A stretch of 64,000 bases of DNA from Streptomyces sclerotialus (GCA_000719105.1 JODX01000006.1:186001-250000); one strand, 5' to 3'; positions 51,639 through 60,165 are shown, counted from the first letter of the stretch. The notes: generated by a model not told the origin, from the sequence alone. Made by a program: numbers and translations.

Positions 51639-53118
51639 GGCAGGTGAGCCACGTGAGTCAGGTGAGCAGGGTGAGCAGTTCCCCGGCCGGGTACTCGACC
51701 TCCTCGACGCGGCGGGCGGCCGGACGGTGTTCGAGCACGGTGACCGGTCGGTGCCCGGGGCCGAGCTGCTCGGGGCGGTACGGCGGGTGGCCGGCGCGCT
51801 GCGGGAGCACGGTGTCGGCCCCGGCGACGGGGTAGCCCTGCTGCTGGGCGTCAGTCCCGAGGCGTTCGCCGCCGTCCTCGCGGCCCATGTCGTGGGCGCC
51901 CGCGTCGTCGGCGTACGGCCGGGCCTGACCCCGGCCCAGCAGGAGCATCTCCTCGCGGACGTCGCCTTCCAGATCACCGACCGGAGCGGCGAGCGGAGCA
52001 CCGGGCGGCCGGGGACCGTCGTCCTCCGGCTCGACGACCTGCTGTCGGCGGCGGACGACGGAGTCCGGCCGCGGGTCACGGCACGGCCGGGGGACGTCGC
52101 CCGGCTCATCCACACCAGCGGCAGCACCGGCGTTCCCAAGGCGTGTGTGCAGACATACGCGGCGATGACCGCGGGCTGGGCGCTCCGGCCGGACGTCTGG
52201 CCGCCCGCCATCCGTGAACTCGCCGCGCGCCTGGACCGGTTCCTGGTGTTCGGCACCCTGGCGAGTCAGGTGATGATGGAGTACGGGCTGCTCGCGCTCG
52301 CGGCGGGCGGCACCCTGGTCACCGCCGACCCGCCGGACCTCCCCGGCAGCATCGTGCGGCACCGGGCGACGGCGTCCGTCATCACCGTGGCCCGGCTGAC
52401 GAAACTCGTGACGGCCCAACGCGAGGCACCCGTGGACCTCGGCACGCTGCGCGCGCTGATGGTGTCCGGGTCCCCGCTGCTGCCGGGGCGGCTGCGCGAG
52501 GCCGCCGAGGTGCTCGGCCCGGTCGTCTTCCACGGGTACGGCCAGACCGAGACCGGCATGATCTCCATGGCCACCCCGGAGGACGTGCCCGGTTCGCTGG
52601 GCGTGCCGCCGGTCGAGCTGGAGGTACGGGACGCCGACGGCCGCCCCGTACCGCCCGGCACCGACGGCGAGCTCTTCGTCCGCACCCCGGGGCAGAGCAC
52701 CGGCTACTGGCGTGAACCGGCTCTGACAGCCGAGGTGTTCGTCGACGGCTGGGTGCGCACCCGCGACATCGGCCGGCTCGACGGCGAGGGCCGGCTGTGG
52801 CTCACGGGACGCGCCCGTGACGTCATCATCGTCAACGCCAACGTGTACTACGCGGGCCCCGTCGAGCGCCTGCTCGCCGCCCACCCGTCGGTGGCCGAGG
52901 CGTACGTCGTCGCCGTCCCCGACGACAGCACCGGGGAGGCCGTGCACGCGTTCGTCGTGCCCGCCGCCGGTCGAGTCCCCTCCCTCGGTGAGCTGCGCAC
53001 ACTGGTGGCGGCGGACCTGGGCGAGGCGTGCGCGCCGACCCGTCTCACCCTCATCGAGGAGGTACCGCTCACGCCCGCGGGGAAGCCCGACAAGCGGCGG
53101 CTCGCCGCCGGGGCCTGA
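51631..53118 (+). CDS. AMP-dependent acyl/aryl-CoA ligase-like enzyme, 495 aa
   Basis: ANL-superfamily adenylating enzyme. The P-loop is LIHTSGSTGVPKACVQ, the A5 motif HGYGQTETGMISM, the A7 region VRTRDIGRLDGEGRLWLTG, the A8 hinge GRARDVIIVNANVYYAGPVE, and the catalytic A10 Lys lies in TPAGKPDKRRL. No carrier-protein domain is attached. The start is a TTG at 51631 with AGGAG 5 nt upstream; no other start codon is available before the conserved part. The enzyme resembles 4-coumarate:CoA ligases in length and layout. With a tyrosine-type ammonia-lyase in the same locus, p-coumarate or a derivative is an attractive substrate (inference). Confidence 0.88.
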   Translation: MAEAGEPRESGEQGEQFPGRVLDLLDAAGGRTVFEHGDRSVPGAELLGAVRRVAGALREHGVGPGDGVALLLGVSPEAFAAVLAAHVVGARVVGVRPGLTPAQQEHLLADVAFQITDRSGERSTGRPGTVVLRLDDLLSAADDGVRPRVTARPGDVARLIHTSGSTGVPKACVQTYAAMTAGWALRPDVWPPAIRELAARLDRFLVFGTLASQVMMEYGLLALAAGGTLVTADPPDLPGSIVRHRATASVITVARLTKLVTAQREAPVDLGTLRALMVSGSPLLPGRLREAAEVLGPVVFHGYGQTETGMISMATPEDVPGSLGVPPVELEVRDADGRPVPPGTDGELFVRTPGQSTGYWREPALTAEVFVDGWVRTRDIGRLDGEGRLWLTGRARDVIIVNANVYYAGPVERLLAAHPSVAEAYVVAVPDDSTGEAVHAFVVPAAGRVPSLGELRTLVAADLGEACAPTRLTLIEEVPLTPAGKPDKRRLAAGA

Positions 53119-53198
53119 TCCGGCCGGGACGGTGATCCGTCGGGGACGACGGTCCGTCGGGAACAGCGATCCACCCACCCGGAACAGCGACCCGCCCA

Positions 53199-53251
53199 GA
53201 ACGGCCCGGCCCCGCCGTCACGTCGGACGTGACGGCGGGGCCGGGCCGTTC
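53199..53251. terminator. Bidirectional terminator, 26-bp near-perfect palindrome
   Basis: Bases 53199-53224 and 53226-53251 are perfect inverted repeats of each other around a single base. In RNA this gives a stem of about 23 bp closed by a 7-nt loop. It lies between the convergent ligase (+) and antiporter (-) genes and can stop transcription from both sides. Confidence 0.85.
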
Positions 53252-53257
53252 GGCGTC

Positions 53258-54538
53258 TCAGTGGCTCTCGACCGCGACGGCCGGGGCCGGGCGCGCACCG
53301 TCGCCCCGTGTCCCCGTCCGCGTCCGCTCCCGCCGGTCGATCCACGACAGCAGCGGTGTCGCCATGACGGTGGTGACGACGGCGACCACGACCAGGGCGC
53401 TGAACATCGCCTGGGTGACGATGCCCGCCGCCAGACCGAGGTTGAGCGCGATCAGCTGCATCAGGCCCCGCGCGTTCATCAGCGCACCGACCCGCAGCGC
53501 CACCTGGTTCGGCTCACCGGCGGCGCGGGCGGCGAGCCAGCAGGCGCCGAACTTCCCGGCGACCGCGAACAGTACGCACCCCGCGGTGAACAGCAGCACC
53601 GGTCCGGAACCCAGCAGGGTGAAGTCGGTGTTCAGCCCGGAGTAGGTGAAGAACAGCGGCAGGAACACCGTGCCCACCGGCTTGAGCGTCTCCACCGTGC
53701 GGTCCAGTTGCTGCGAACGCGGGAAGACCAGTCCGAGGCAGAACGCGCCGAACACCGCGTACAGTCCGGTCTCGTCCGTGTACCAGGCCACCAGGAAGAG
53801 CGCGCCGACCAGCGTGAGCAGCAGGCTGTCCGGCGTGGCCCGGTCGGCGAGCAGCGCGGTACGGCCGTGCAGGCGCACCACGCCCACCATGACCACGACA
53901 AGTCCTAACCCGCCCGCGACGGCCAGGGACACCAGCCCGGCGCTGCCGCCGGCGATGCTGAACACCCCGGCGAGCAGGATCCACGCGACCGCGTCGTCGA
54001 CGGAGCCGGCGCCGAGCGCGAGCGACCCGTACCGGGTGCCCGTCAGGCCCCGTTCGGCGATGATGCGGGCCAGCATGGGGAACGCCGTCACCGCCAGCGC
54101 GACCCCGACGAACAGGGCCGACACCAGCAGGGGCACGTCCTCGGCCAGGGCGCCGGTCCGCTCGCCGACGGCGTAGATCAGCAGCACGCCGAGCAGCACC
54201 GGTACGACCACACCCGCGGCGGAGACCAGCCCGGCGGACCGGGCGACCCCGCGCAGCCGGTCCACCCGGAAGTCCCAGCCGACGTGGAACATGAACGCGA
54301 CGAGACCGATCTGCCCCACCACGTAGAGGACCGGCCGCAGTTCCTGCGGGAAGAGGCCCGACTCGACGCCGGGCAGCAGGGCGCCGAGCACCGACGGGCC
54401 CAGCACCACACCGGCGATCATCTCGCCTACGACGGGCGGCTGCCCGACCGTCTGCAGCAGCCGGCTGACCGCCCGGCAGACGACCAGGATGACCACGACG
54501 GCGAGGAAGAACTTGGGGGCGAGTTCCGCGGGGGTCAT
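53258..54538 (-). CDS. Cation/proton antiporter (CPA2/Kef type), 426 aa
   Basis: The protein has about 12 hydrophobic segments and the CPA2 signature: VGQPPVVGEMIAGVVLGPSV after the first helix, then VLYVVGQIGLVAFMFHVGWD, FVGVALAVTAFPMLARIIAE, GSVDDAVAWILLAGVFSIAG (the paired Asp of the ion site) and a final ALMNARGLMQLIALNLGL. No regulatory TrkA domain follows. Antiporters of this type occur in natural-product clusters as export or self-protection genes. The ATG at 54538 overlaps the P450 stop (ATGA), so it is the last gene of the four-gene minus-strand unit. Confidence 0.92.
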   Translation of the reverse strand: MTPAELAPKFFLAVVVILVVCRAVSRLLQTVGQPPVVGEMIAGVVLGPSVLGALLPGVESGLFPQELRPVLYVVGQIGLVAFMFHVGWDFRVDRLRGVARSAGLVSAAGVVVPVLLGVLLIYAVGERTGALAEDVPLLVSALFVGVALAVTAFPMLARIIAERGLTGTRYGSLALGAGSVDDAVAWILLAGVFSIAGGSAGLVSLAVAGGLGLVVVMVGVVRLHGRTALLADRATPDSLLLTLVGALFLVAWYTDETGLYAVFGAFCLGLVFPRSQQLDRTVETLKPVGTVFLPLFFTYSGLNTDFTLLGSGPVLLFTAGCVLFAVAGKFGACWLAARAAGEPNQVALRVGALMNARGLMQLIALNLGLAAGIVTQAMFSALVVVAVVTTVMATPLLSWIDRRERTRTGTRGDGARPAPAVAVESH

Positions 54539-55914
54539 CCTCTGTTCCCTCCCTGGTGGGCGACCGGGCAGCGGCCGGCCGGAGACTCCTCGAAGTAACG
54601 TTCCGCCAGCCGCTGCCGACGGGCGTGCAGCACCATGACCGTGCCGAGCACCAACTGCCGTACGCTCCGCGTGACGTCCTCCACCCCGTCCCGCACCCGG
54701 ACGAACCGCCGCAGCGCCTCCGTCCGGCGCGGCTCGGGTGACAGACCGCGCGGGATCAGCAGACAGGGCGCGCGGTGCGGGTTGGACCGGGTGTGCGAGG
54801 CCGTGGAGTCCAGCCGGAAGCGGCGCAGCACCTCGCGGACCGCGGCCCGCAGCACGAGCGGGGACAGCCGCCACGCCGGGCAGGGGCGGTTCGCGGCCAC
54901 GCCGAACGGGATGAAGTGGGCGTCCTTCGCGGACAGGGTGTCCCAGCGGTCCGGGTCGAACACGTCGGGCCGGTCGTATCCCGTGGCGTGGTAGCCGGGG
55001 TAGCTGAAGCACACCACGGAGCCCGCCGGCAGCATGGTGTCCTCGTCGAGCGGTATCGCGTCCGTGGTGATGCGGTGCGCGATGCCGAACAGCGGGTACA
55101 GCCGCATCGTCTCGTCGAGCACGTGCGTGAGGTACCGGTCGTCGTCGGGATGCGCCCACACGCGCTGCTGCACCTCGGGGTGGCGGGCCAGGGCGAGCAG
55201 GACGTGCGCGGTGGCCTCGGAGAGCTGTACGACGGCCGTGTTGAACATCGTCCCTTGCAGGTAGTGCACCTGCTCCCGCGGCGACAGCGAGGCCGGCAGC
55301 TCGTGCGGCACGTCACCGGCCGCGACCCGCTCGCGCAGGTACGCCGTCAGCCGGGCCCGGCGCCCGGGGTGCCGCAGTCCGGTGCACTTCAGGGCGTTGA
55401 TCACGTCGTCGGCGTGCGCGGTGATCAGTTCCCGGGCGCGCGGCGGGCACGGCTCCCTGAACACCATCTCGTAGCAGAACTCGGCCCAGGCGGGCATCAC
55501 CAGGTCCCGCAGCCGGACGAGGCTGATCCGGGTGTCCGGCACCGTGTCGAGCACCCGGGCGACGGCGCGGCCGGCCGCCGCCGCGAGCTGAGCCGAACTC
55601 CCGGCGAGCATGCGCCGCGTGGCCGCCGCCACGTCCTCGTAGCGCTCGCCGGGCTCCAGGTGCTCCTGGTGGACTTCCGGCCCCGGCGACAGCCAGTACC
55701 AGAACAGGTCGGACAGCCCCGCCCCCGCGCTCCGCCCGTTCGCGGCCGGGTGGGCGTACACGCGCTCGAAGACGTCCGGCCCGTGCGTGGCGTCGGGCAG
55801 GGTCACCGTCCGGTCGCCGTTGACCTTCTCGAAGATACGCACGCGCAGTGCGACGACACCGCGCGGCAGCCACCACGTGTCCGCCGTGGCCGGCCTCGTT
55901 CCGCTCCTCACCAC
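54535..55914 (-). CDS. Cytochrome P450 with unusual haem loop, 459 aa
   Basis: The K-helix ExxR is in HVLDETMRLYPLFG and the meander/PERF region in PDVFDPDRWDTLSAKDAHF. The Cys-ligand loop reads FIPFGVAANRPCPAW, which has one residue more between FG and Cys than the standard FGxGxRxCxG, with Asn-Arg before the Cys. In the I-helix (YLQGTMFNTAVVQ) the usual acidic residue of the acid-alcohol pair seems to be Asn. Both deviations recall P450s that rearrange or dehydrate rather than hydroxylate. The GTG at 55914 has GGAAGG upstream and overlaps the FMN-oxidase gene; the 3' end overlaps the antiporter. Confidence 0.88.
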   Translation of the reverse strand: MVRSGTRPATADTWWLPRGVVALRVRIFEKVNGDRTVTLPDATHGPDVFERVYAHPAANGRSAGAGLSDLFWYWLSPGPEVHQEHLEPGERYEDVAAATRRMLAGSSAQLAAAAGRAVARVLDTVPDTRISLVRLRDLVMPAWAEFCYEMVFREPCPPRARELITAHADDVINALKCTGLRHPGRRARLTAYLRERVAAGDVPHELPASLSPREQVHYLQGTMFNTAVVQLSEATAHVLLALARHPEVQQRVWAHPDDDRYLTHVLDETMRLYPLFGIAHRITTDAIPLDEDTMLPAGSVVCFSYPGYHATGYDRPDVFDPDRWDTLSAKDAHFIPFGVAANRPCPAWRLSPLVLRAAVREVLRRFRLDSTASHTRSNPHRAPCLLIPRGLSPEPRRTEALRRFVRVRDGVEDVTRSVRQLVLGTVMVLHARRQRLAERYFEESPAGRCPVAHQGGNRG

Positions 55915-56978
55915 GTCTCATCCTTCCGGACGACCATGTCCCTCGTCAGATCGGTGTTACGGCGCCCCCCGCACAGCGCGAGCGTGTGGTCGTACTCGTC
56001 GCACAGGGTCCTCAGGACGGCCCGGACCCCGGCCTCTCCCTCGGCGGCCAGGCCCCACACCACCGGGCGTCCGACACCGACGGCCGCCGCGCCGAGCGCC
56101 AGCGCGACGGCGACGTCGCTGCCCCGGCGGATCCCGCCGTCCAGCAGCACCGGCACCCGGCCCGCGACGGCGCGGGCGACCGCGGGCAGGCAGTCGACGG
56201 CGGCCGGTACGGCGTCGCTCTGACGGCCCCCGTGGTTGGAGACGATCACCCCGGCCGCGCCGTGCTCGACGGCCACCGTCGCGTCCGCCGGGTGCAGCAC
56301 CCCCTTGACCAGTACGGGCAGTGAGGTCATGCGCAGCAGTTCGCCGAGGTCCCGCCAGGAGAGCGACGGGGACATGGGGATGTCGGTGAGACCGTCCGGC
56401 GGGGCGCCGGGCAGGCCGCGCATGTTCTCCGCGGCGTAGCCGGGCGGCAGGTCGGTAAACCCGTTGCGCAGGTCCCTGGTGTGCCGGCCGAACACCGGCG
56501 AGTCGACGGTGACCACCAGCGCCGTGCAGCCCGCCCGCTCGGCGCGCCGCACGAGCGCCTCGGTGACCTCCCGCCGGGGGTGCAGATACAGCTGGAACCA
56601 CACGGCTGGGTCGGCGGCCGCCTCGCGGGCCGCCGCGACGACGTCGGCGACCGCCGTCGTCGCGGCCGTCCCCGTCACCAGGACGGCGCCCTCGGCCGCG
56701 GCGGCACGGGCCGTGGCCCGCTCGCCGCCGGGGTGCAGCAGCCGGTGGAACGCGGTCGGCGCGACGACCACCGGCGCCGCCCGCCGGGCACCCGGCAGGT
56801 CGACGGCGGTGTCCCGGACCTCGCTGCCGCACAGCACCCTCGGCAGCAGGGCGTACCGGTCGAAGGCCCGCTCGTTCCCGGCGACGACGCGTTCCTCGCC
56901 CGCCCCGCCCGCCACGTAGTCGTAGTGAACCGGGTCCAGCGTCTTGCGTGCCGCGTCGTGCAGGGCGCGTAGCGTCAC
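55908..56978 (-). CDS. FMN-dependent alpha-hydroxy-acid oxidase/dehydrogenase, 356 aa
   Basis: This TIM-barrel enzyme belongs to the glycolate oxidase/lactate/mandelate dehydrogenase family. Motifs: YDYVAGGAGEERVVAGNERA near the N-terminus, VVVAPTAFHRLLHPGGE, WFQLYLHPRREVTEALVRRA, VLVKGVLHPADATVAVEHGA, the active-site IVSNHGGRQSDAVPAAVDCL (catalytic His with Arg) and LLDGGIRRGSDVAVAL for FMN phosphate. It oxidises an alpha-hydroxy acid to a keto acid, or by the related chemistry of this family decarboxylates it. The GTG at 56978 overlaps the stop of the second monooxygenase (GTGA). p-Hydroxymandelate-type substrates would fit the aromatic cluster, as speculation. Confidence 0.92.
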   Translation of the reverse strand: MTLRALHDAARKTLDPVHYDYVAGGAGEERVVAGNERAFDRYALLPRVLCGSEVRDTAVDLPGARRAAPVVVAPTAFHRLLHPGGERATARAAAAEGAVLVTGTAATTAVADVVAAAREAAADPAVWFQLYLHPRREVTEALVRRAERAGCTALVVTVDSPVFGRHTRDLRNGFTDLPPGYAAENMRGLPGAPPDGLTDIPMSPSLSWRDLGELLRMTSLPVLVKGVLHPADATVAVEHGAAGVIVSNHGGRQSDAVPAAVDCLPAVARAVAGRVPVLLDGGIRRGSDVAVALALGAAAVGVGRPVVWGLAAEGEAGVRAVLRTLCDEYDHTLALCGGRRNTDLTRDMVVRKDETW

Positions 56979-58573
56979 GGGGCCACCGGGGCGGCCTGGG
57001 CGGCCGGGTTGAGGTGGCCGGTGAGGAAGGCGCGCAGCGGGGCGCGGTGGACCTCCTCGCTGTCCCACTCGTTCTCCAGGTTCTCCGTGAGGTGGTGCTC
57101 GGAGACGAACTCGCCGCCCCGGTACCAGCGGACGACCGGGTGCAGATAGCGGCCGTCGAGACCCTGCACGTCCTGCTGGGACTTGCGGCCCGCGGTCACG
57201 TCGAAGGGGTCCACCCGGTCGTGGTCCGCCCCGTACTCCAGGGTGATCACCGCGTGGGCGGCCACCTCCCCGAAGTCACCGGCGCGCACGGCGTCCGGCA
57301 CATGGCGGACGGGCACCTCCTCGGCGTAGCGCATGGTGCCGTCCGGGGCGACGAGCAGGACGTCGCCGAGGACGGCGAACTGCTGCCACAGCGCGGAGGA
57401 CCGGTTGACCCGGGTGATGACCGCGTCGACGGCCCGTTCTACGGCGTTCCCGAGTTCCGCGGTCGGCCAGTCCTCGCCGTGGTGGCGTTTGCGCAGCGCC
57501 CGGTGCAGTGCGCGGACCATGTAGCGGAAGCCGTGGATGAAGCCGGTCGTGGACTTCTTGAAGTCGGGTCCCTGGGTGATCGTCCCGGCGAAGTACAGGC
57601 CGGGCACGTTGACCGACTCGCCGACAGGTGTGAGGGCCGGGAAACGGCCGTCGACGATCAGATCCGGTACGCAGCCGTCGTCGAAGAGCGAGGTGTCGAA
57701 CCGGAACCCGGTGGCGACGATCACCCGGTCGTAGCGGATGTCCTTGACCACCTCGTCGACCCGCTCGAAGGCGACCGGTACGGAGAAGCCGCCGTCCGCG
57801 TCCCGGCGGATCTCCAGCACCCGCCCGTCGAGGAGCGCGTTCTGCGACTTCAGCTGGTAGCTGTCCAGGAAGTTGTTGTTCACCGCGCGCAGATGCCCGA
57901 CGTAGTGGGACTGCCACGCCAGCCGCAGCGAGCCCGAGCCGACGACGTGGATGACCGACGCGGTCTCCATCAGGCTGTCGGCCGTCTCGAAGGCGGAGTT
58001 GCCCCGCCCGATGATCAGCACCCGCTGACCGGTGAAGGACTCCGGGTCGGGGTCGAACGTGTCGTAGCGTTCGGCGAGTTCGATGCCCGGGACGGACGGC
58101 AGGTTCGGCAGGGACACCCCGGTGGCGACCACCAGACGCCGTGCCCGCCATGTCCTCCCGGTGCGGTCGGTGACGGTGAACCCGTCGCCGTCACCGTCAC
58201 CGTCGCGGGAAACCTTCTCCACAACGGTGTCGTACTCCACCCGCGCCCCGGTCCGGGTGGCGAAGTCCGACAGGTAGCGGACCATGTCGTCGGCCGGCGG
58301 GAAGTAGCGCGGGCTGTACCGGGTGAACAGCAGCTCGGGGTCGTCGCTCAGCAGGGAGTTCCAGTCCATCCGCAGCCGCAGCTCCGGATCGTCGTACCCG
58401 GTGTGCACCTTGTTGATCGAGATGAGTTGGCGGTGCCGGGGAAACCGGGTGAAGAAGGTGCCCGGTCCGCTGCCGCGCTCCAGTACGACGTAGTCCGCAC
58501 CGTCACGCTCCAGGAAGGCGGCGAGCTGTAGTCCCGCCGGCCCCGCTCCGATGATCAGGTAGTCGTGCGTCAT
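56975..58573 (-). CDS. Flavin-dependent monooxygenase-like oxidoreductase 2, 532 aa
   Basis: This is a paralogue of the enzyme at 50085-51638. The N-termini are nearly identical (DYLIIGAGPAGLQLAAFLER, GSGPGTFFTRFPRHRQLIS), and the NAD(P)H loop is RVLIIGRGNSAFETADSLM. The late FAD motif VNVPGLYFAGTITQG and KSTTGFIHGFRYMVRALHRA are also kept. Similarity runs over the full length. The ATG at 58573 (MTHDYLIIG) fits the paralogue; 58591 is a less likely start. It heads the minus-strand unit with the FMN oxidase, P450 and antiporter. Its promoter must lie in the 62 bp shared with the divergent ammonia-lyase gene. Confidence 0.9.
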   Translation of the reverse strand: MTHDYLIIGAGPAGLQLAAFLERDGADYVVLERGSGPGTFFTRFPRHRQLISINKVHTGYDDPELRLRMDWNSLLSDDPELLFTRYSPRYFPPADDMVRYLSDFATRTGARVEYDTVVEKVSRDGDGDGDGFTVTDRTGRTWRARRLVVATGVSLPNLPSVPGIELAERYDTFDPDPESFTGQRVLIIGRGNSAFETADSLMETASVIHVVGSGSLRLAWQSHYVGHLRAVNNNFLDSYQLKSQNALLDGRVLEIRRDADGGFSVPVAFERVDEVVKDIRYDRVIVATGFRFDTSLFDDGCVPDLIVDGRFPALTPVGESVNVPGLYFAGTITQGPDFKKSTTGFIHGFRYMVRALHRALRKRHHGEDWPTAELGNAVERAVDAVITRVNRSSALWQQFAVLGDVLLVAPDGTMRYAEEVPVRHVPDAVRAGDFGEVAAHAVITLEYGADHDRVDPFDVTAGRKSQQDVQGLDGRYLHPVVRWYRGGEFVSEHHLTENLENEWDSEEVHRAPLRAFLTGHLNPAAQAAPVAP

Positions 58574-58635
58574 GGCCCGGAAGCTATCCACCCGTTTTCA
58601 GAGCGCTCTGAGATTGCCTGTCTACGGTTCCGGTC
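58574..58635. promoter_or_regulatory. Compact divergent promoter with a 14-bp palindrome
   Basis: Only 62 bp separate monooxygenase 2 (-) from the ammonia-lyase (+). The centre carries TCAGAGCGCTCTGA (58598-58611), a perfect 14-bp palindrome and a likely operator. TACGGT at 58623-58628, seven bases before the GTG at 58636, is a possible -10 for a leaderless lyase transcript. Confidence 0.6.
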
Positions 58636-60165
58636 GTGCTGACCACCACGGACACCGTCCAGCTGACCGCCCCACCGGACCCCGCCGCCCTGCGGCGCGC
58701 GGCGGCACCGCTCACCGTCACCGTGAACGACGAGGCCCGCGCGCGCGTCGACCGCGGCCGGAGCTTCTTCCACGCCCTGCGGCACGGCGACGGCGGCGAG
58801 AAGCGCCGGATCTACGGCGCCGACACCGGCTTCGGCGCGCTCGTCGGCTACGCCGGCCGCAGCGACGAGGCCGACCAGTGCGACAACACCCTGGCCCACC
58901 TCGGCGCAGGCCAGGGCCCCGACCTGCCGCACGAGATCGTGCGCGGCGCGCTGCTGCTGCGCACCTGGTCCCTCGCCCAGGGGTACTCCGGGGTGTCCGC
59001 CGAGGTCGTCGAGCGGCTCGCCGCGATGTTCGCCACGACGTTCTCGCCCGCCGTCCCCCGCTACGGCTCCGTCGGCGCGAGCGGCGACCTGATCCCGCTC
59101 GCCTACGCCACCCAGGCGCTGCGCGGCCGGGGACACGCCTACCTGGACGGTGTCCGCAGGCCGGCCGCCGAGGCGCTGGCCGCCGCCGGGCTGCGCCCGC
59201 TCGCCCTGGACGGCCGGGACGCGCTCGCCCTCGTCAACGGCACCTCCGTCACCACCGCCGCGCTGGCCCTGGCCCACGACGCCGTCCGCGCCGCGCACCG
59301 CTCGCTCGCGGCGCTCACCTGCCTGCTGGCCGACCTCCTCGGCTGCGACCCCGGCTTCCTCGACGAGGACCTGCTGCGCGCCTACGGCCACCCCGGCGCG
59401 GTCGACGTCGGCGCGCGCATGCGGCACACGCTCACCGGCATCACGCCCTCCGGCACCCGGCCGCTCCAGGAGCCGTACAGCATCCGCTGTGCCCCGCAGC
59501 TGCTCGGCGCGGCGGAGGACGCACTGCGCTACGTCGACGGCGTGGTCGCCGCGGACCTCGGCGGGGTCAGCGACAACCCGCTGTTCTTCCCCCAAGGCGA
59601 CGAGGGCGGCGAGGGCGACGGCACGGGCAAGGTGGTGCACGGCGGTAACTTCTTCGGGCAGCCCGCCGCGTTCGCCGCCGACCTGCTCGCCAACGTCACC
59701 GCCCAGCTCGGCAACCTCGCCGAGCGCCAGCTCGACCTGCTGGTGGACCCGGCGCGCAACGGCGGACTGCCGCCGATGCTCGCCACCGCACCGGGCCTCC
59801 AGCACGGCCTGCAGGGCGTGCAGCTGGCCACCACCTCCTTCGTCGCGGAGATCCGCCGCGCCGCGGCCCCGGCCGGGATGCAGAGCCTGCCGACCAACCT
59901 GCACAACCAGGACGTCGTCCCGTTCGGTACCCAGGCGGCCCTGCGCTCCTACGACATGGCGGAGCTGCTCGGCCTGCTGTGCGGGTCGCTCGCGCTCGGC
60001 CTGCGCCAGGCCGTCCACGTCGGAGCCCGCCGCCCCACCGCGCCCCGGTGCGGCGAACTCCTCGACGCCCTCGTCGACACGGTCCCCCCGGTCGACCCGG
60101 ACCGCCCCCTGGACGCGGACGTCCGTGCCGCGGCGCGTCTGCTCAGCACCCGTGCCCGGTCCTGA
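58636..60165 (+). CDS. MIO-type aromatic amino acid ammonia-lyase (tyrosine-type residues), 509 aa
   Basis: The MIO prosthetic group forms from Ala148-Ser149-Gly150 in RYGSVGASGDLIPLAY. The catalytic Tyr60 lies in RIYGADTGFGALVG. Further family motifs are DALALVNGTSVTTAALALAH, SIRCAPQLLGAAEDALRYVD, GVSDNPLFFPQGD and GMQSLPTNLHNQDVVPFGTQ. At the substrate-ring position that is His-Leu in tyrosine ammonia-lyases, Phe-Leu in plant PALs and Ser-His in histidine lyases, this protein has His88-Leu89 (NTLAHLGAG), so tyrosine (giving p-coumarate) or beta-tyrosine formation is likely. The GTG at 58636 has no clear ribosome site. Its 3' end overlaps the convergent kinase gene by 23 nt. Confidence 0.9.
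   Translation: MLTTTDTVQLTAPPDPAALRRAAAPLTVTVNDEARARVDRGRSFFHALRHGDGGEKRRIYGADTGFGALVGYAGRSDEADQCDNTLAHLGAGQGPDLPHEIVRGALLLRTWSLAQGYSGVSAEVVERLAAMFATTFSPAVPRYGSVGASGDLIPLAYATQALRGRGHAYLDGVRRPAAEALAAAGLRPLALDGRDALALVNGTSVTTAALALAHDAVRAAHRSLAALTCLLADLLGCDPGFLDEDLLRAYGHPGAVDVGARMRHTLTGITPSGTRPLQEPYSIRCAPQLLGAAEDALRYVDGVVAADLGGVSDNPLFFPQGDEGGEGDGTGKVVHGGNFFGQPAAFAADLLANVTAQLGNLAERQLDLLVDPARNGGLPPMLATAPGLQHGLQGVQLATTSFVAEIRRAAAPAGMQSLPTNLHNQDVVPFGTQAALRSYDMAELLGLLCGSLALGLRQAVHVGARRPTAPRCGELLDALVDTVPPVDPDRPLDADVRAAARLLSTRARS

Noticed and set aside
56948..58531. 527-aa frame opposite monooxygenase 2
   Set aside because: It reads the complement of a clear FAD-dependent enzyme and shows the Val/Gly/Arg/Asp-rich composition typical of antisense shadows.
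58570..60018. 482-aa frame opposite the ammonia-lyase
   Set aside because: It is the shadow of the MIO enzyme, rich in Gln/Gly/Glu/Arg without domain features.
50085..60165. Enediyne-type cluster (MIO aminomutase plus antiporter plus P450)
   Set aside because: No enediyne PKS, warhead cassette or carrier protein is present; the shared gene types alone do not support this.
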